15,942 nt of DNA. Source: Acidobacteriota bacterium (GTDB lineage: Bacteria; Acidobacteriota; Terriglobia; Bryobacterales; JACQDG01). A model generated the notes under the pieces. That model was not told where the DNA came from. It made no database searches and saw nothing but the letters and a program-made list of their open reading frames with translations. The stretch's first letter is position 1. Every line of letters begins with the position of its first letter. The stretch lies in assembly GCA_016201195.1 (NCBI GenBank), contig JACQDI010000640.1:1-15942 (forward strand). The letters are read 5' to 3'. This document shows positions 15,190 through 15,942 of this stretch, in pieces. A program made the position numbers and the translations under genes.

Positions 15190-15203
15190 TCGATTCGAAT
15201 CGA
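15190..15203. promoter_or_regulatory. 14-bp perfect palindrome in the receptor leader
   Basis: TCGATTCGAATCGA is its own reverse complement and lies 11 bp upstream of the receptor ATG, touching the AAAGGGGG ribosome binding site. It could be an operator or a translation-control element. No clear -10/-35 pair is visible in the 95-bp gap to the upstream dehydrogenase gene. Confidence 0.45.
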
Positions 15204-15273
15204 TCTGCACTAATTCTCCCACAGGTTCGGCGGCCTGGGAAGGCTTGAGCCATCCCCGACCAAGACGAGTAAA

Positions 15274-15942
15274 TTAATACATCACCAGGCCGCCGTCGAC
15301 GTTGAGGGTCTGGCCGGTCATGCCGTCGCTCAGTTCGCAGGAGAGAAACAGGCAGACGCGGGCAACGTCGAGCGGGCCGAGGCGGCGCTGGAGACATTGC
15401 TGCTCCACGATGGCGGCCATCTGCTCGGGGGTGGCGACCTTTTTTTCCATTTCCACCTCGATGGCGCCGGGGGTGATGCAATTGACATGAATGTTGTAGG
15501 GGCCCATCTCGCGAGCCACGGATCGGGTCAGGCCGATGACGCCGCCTTTCGACGCGACATAGTGGCTCAGGTTGGCCATGCCCTTATGAAACGTGACCGA
15601 GGAAATGTTCACGATCTTGCCGGCGCGCTGCTTGACCATGTGCGGCGCGACGAGCTGGGTGCAGTGAAACACGCCCTTGAGGTTGATGTCTTGCATCTCG
15701 TCCCATTCCTGCTCGGTGATCTCTAGAAAAGCCCGGCGGGGATAGATGCCGGCGTTGTTGATCAGGATGTCGATGCGGCCGAAGCGCTGGAGGGCGTCTT
15801 CGATGGCGGGCTGGATCGTCTCCGGGCGGCGGACGTCGGCGTCGAACGAGAAGGCCGTTCCACCCTTGGCCCGAATGGCCTCAGCCACCGCGGCGCCCCC
15901 GGGGCCGTTGCGGTCTAGGAGGAACACGCGGCCGCCGTGCTC
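15274..15942 (-). CDS. Short-chain dehydrogenase/reductase (FabG-like), 5' end outside window
   Basis: The visible 222 residues cover most of a classical SDR. They begin EHGGRVFLLDRN, the second beta strand of the Rossmann fold, so the TGxxxGxG nucleotide motif lies beyond the window edge. An aspartate at the end of that strand (LLDRN) suggests NAD preference. Seen motifs are NNAG in DILINNAGIYP, the catalytic serine region KIVNISSVT, the YVASK catalytic Tyr-Lys pair, NCITPGAIEVEM after the active site, and the C-terminal GQTLNVDGGLVMY. The substrate is unknown; typical choices are a sugar, polyol or 3-oxoacyl compound. It is transcribed towards the TonB receptor with 95 bp between them, so joint expression in carbohydrate uptake and use is possible but unproven. 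Confidence 0.92.
   Translation of the reverse strand, partial: EHGGRVFLLDRNGPGGAAVAEAIRAKGGTAFSFDADVRRPETIQPAIEDALQRFGRIDILINNAGIYPRRAFLEITEQEWDEMQDINLKGVFHCTQLVAPHMVKQRAGKIVNISSVTFHKGMANLSHYVASKGGVIGLTRSVAREMGPYNIHVNCITPGAIEVEMEKKVATPEQMAAIVEQQCLQRRLGPLDVARVCLFLSCELSDGMTGQTLNVDGGLVMY

Noticed and set aside
11837..15277. Two long plus-strand frames (about 598 and 479 codons) opposite the TonB receptor
   Set aside because: The translations are repetitive A/G/E/V-rich strings with no domain or ribosome binding site, and the opposite strand encodes a clear receptor.
1..15942. CRISPR arrays, tRNA or rRNA genes, insertion sequences
   Set aside because: No regularly spaced repeats, cloverleaf or rRNA-like segments, transposase frames or terminal inverted repeats were seen by eye.

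Overview
The window looks like a chromosomal segment of a GC-rich Acidobacteriota bacterium, most likely Bryobacterales/Solibacter-like. Two things suggest this. One is a C-terminal domain of the Solibacter-type TIGR03437 family, at about 9938-10624. The other is an Oar-type TonB-dependent receptor with an N-terminal carboxypeptidase-regulatory-like domain, a receptor class greatly expanded in that group. The lineage is an inference from protein content; there is no rRNA in the window.

Layout. (1) 5-2962, minus strand: an arsenic-resistance operon. In transcription order it holds arsR, a small Cys-rich protein, an ACR3 arsenite pump, a thioredoxin-type arsC overlapping acr3 by 4 bp, a 32-residue membrane-type Cys peptide with a strong ribosome binding site, and a SnoaL/NTF2-like protein. 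arsR has a near-consensus promoter placed so that its GTG start would be at or next to the 5' end of the mRNA. (2) 3060-3644, minus: a short aquaporin lacking the usual pore arginine, just upstream of arsR. (3) 3734-6512, minus: a three-gene respiratory module (octaheme cytochrome c, four-cluster Fe-S protein, NrfD-like quinol-interacting membrane protein) with no molybdenum subunit, so it is electron-transfer machinery rather than a complete reductase. (4) 6762-7922, plus: a secreted pentaheme cytochrome, divergent from module 3 and sharing a 249-bp control region that carries a 17-bp direct repeat. (5) 7923-9382: a largely non-coding stretch with one small membrane protein (8308-8718, minus) and a 63/69-bp direct repeat. 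(6) 9383-11264, plus: tandem paralogous monoheme cytochromes, the first fused to the TIGR03437 domain, both preceded by the same leader hairpin. Behind them lies a roughly 97%-identical 220-bp copy of the 3' end of the pentaheme cytochrome gene. (7) 11726-15178, minus: the TonB-dependent receptor, interrupted by an in-frame TGA. (8) 15274 to the window end, minus: a short-chain dehydrogenase cut by the window edge.

Together, the first 3 kb reduce arsenate and expel arsenite, with the aquaporin a possible extra route for arsenite. The central part exchanges electrons between the quinone pool and periplasmic c-type cytochromes. The local duplications (monoheme pair, pentaheme 3' fragment, intergenic repeats) show that 7.7-11.6 kb has been rearranged recently.
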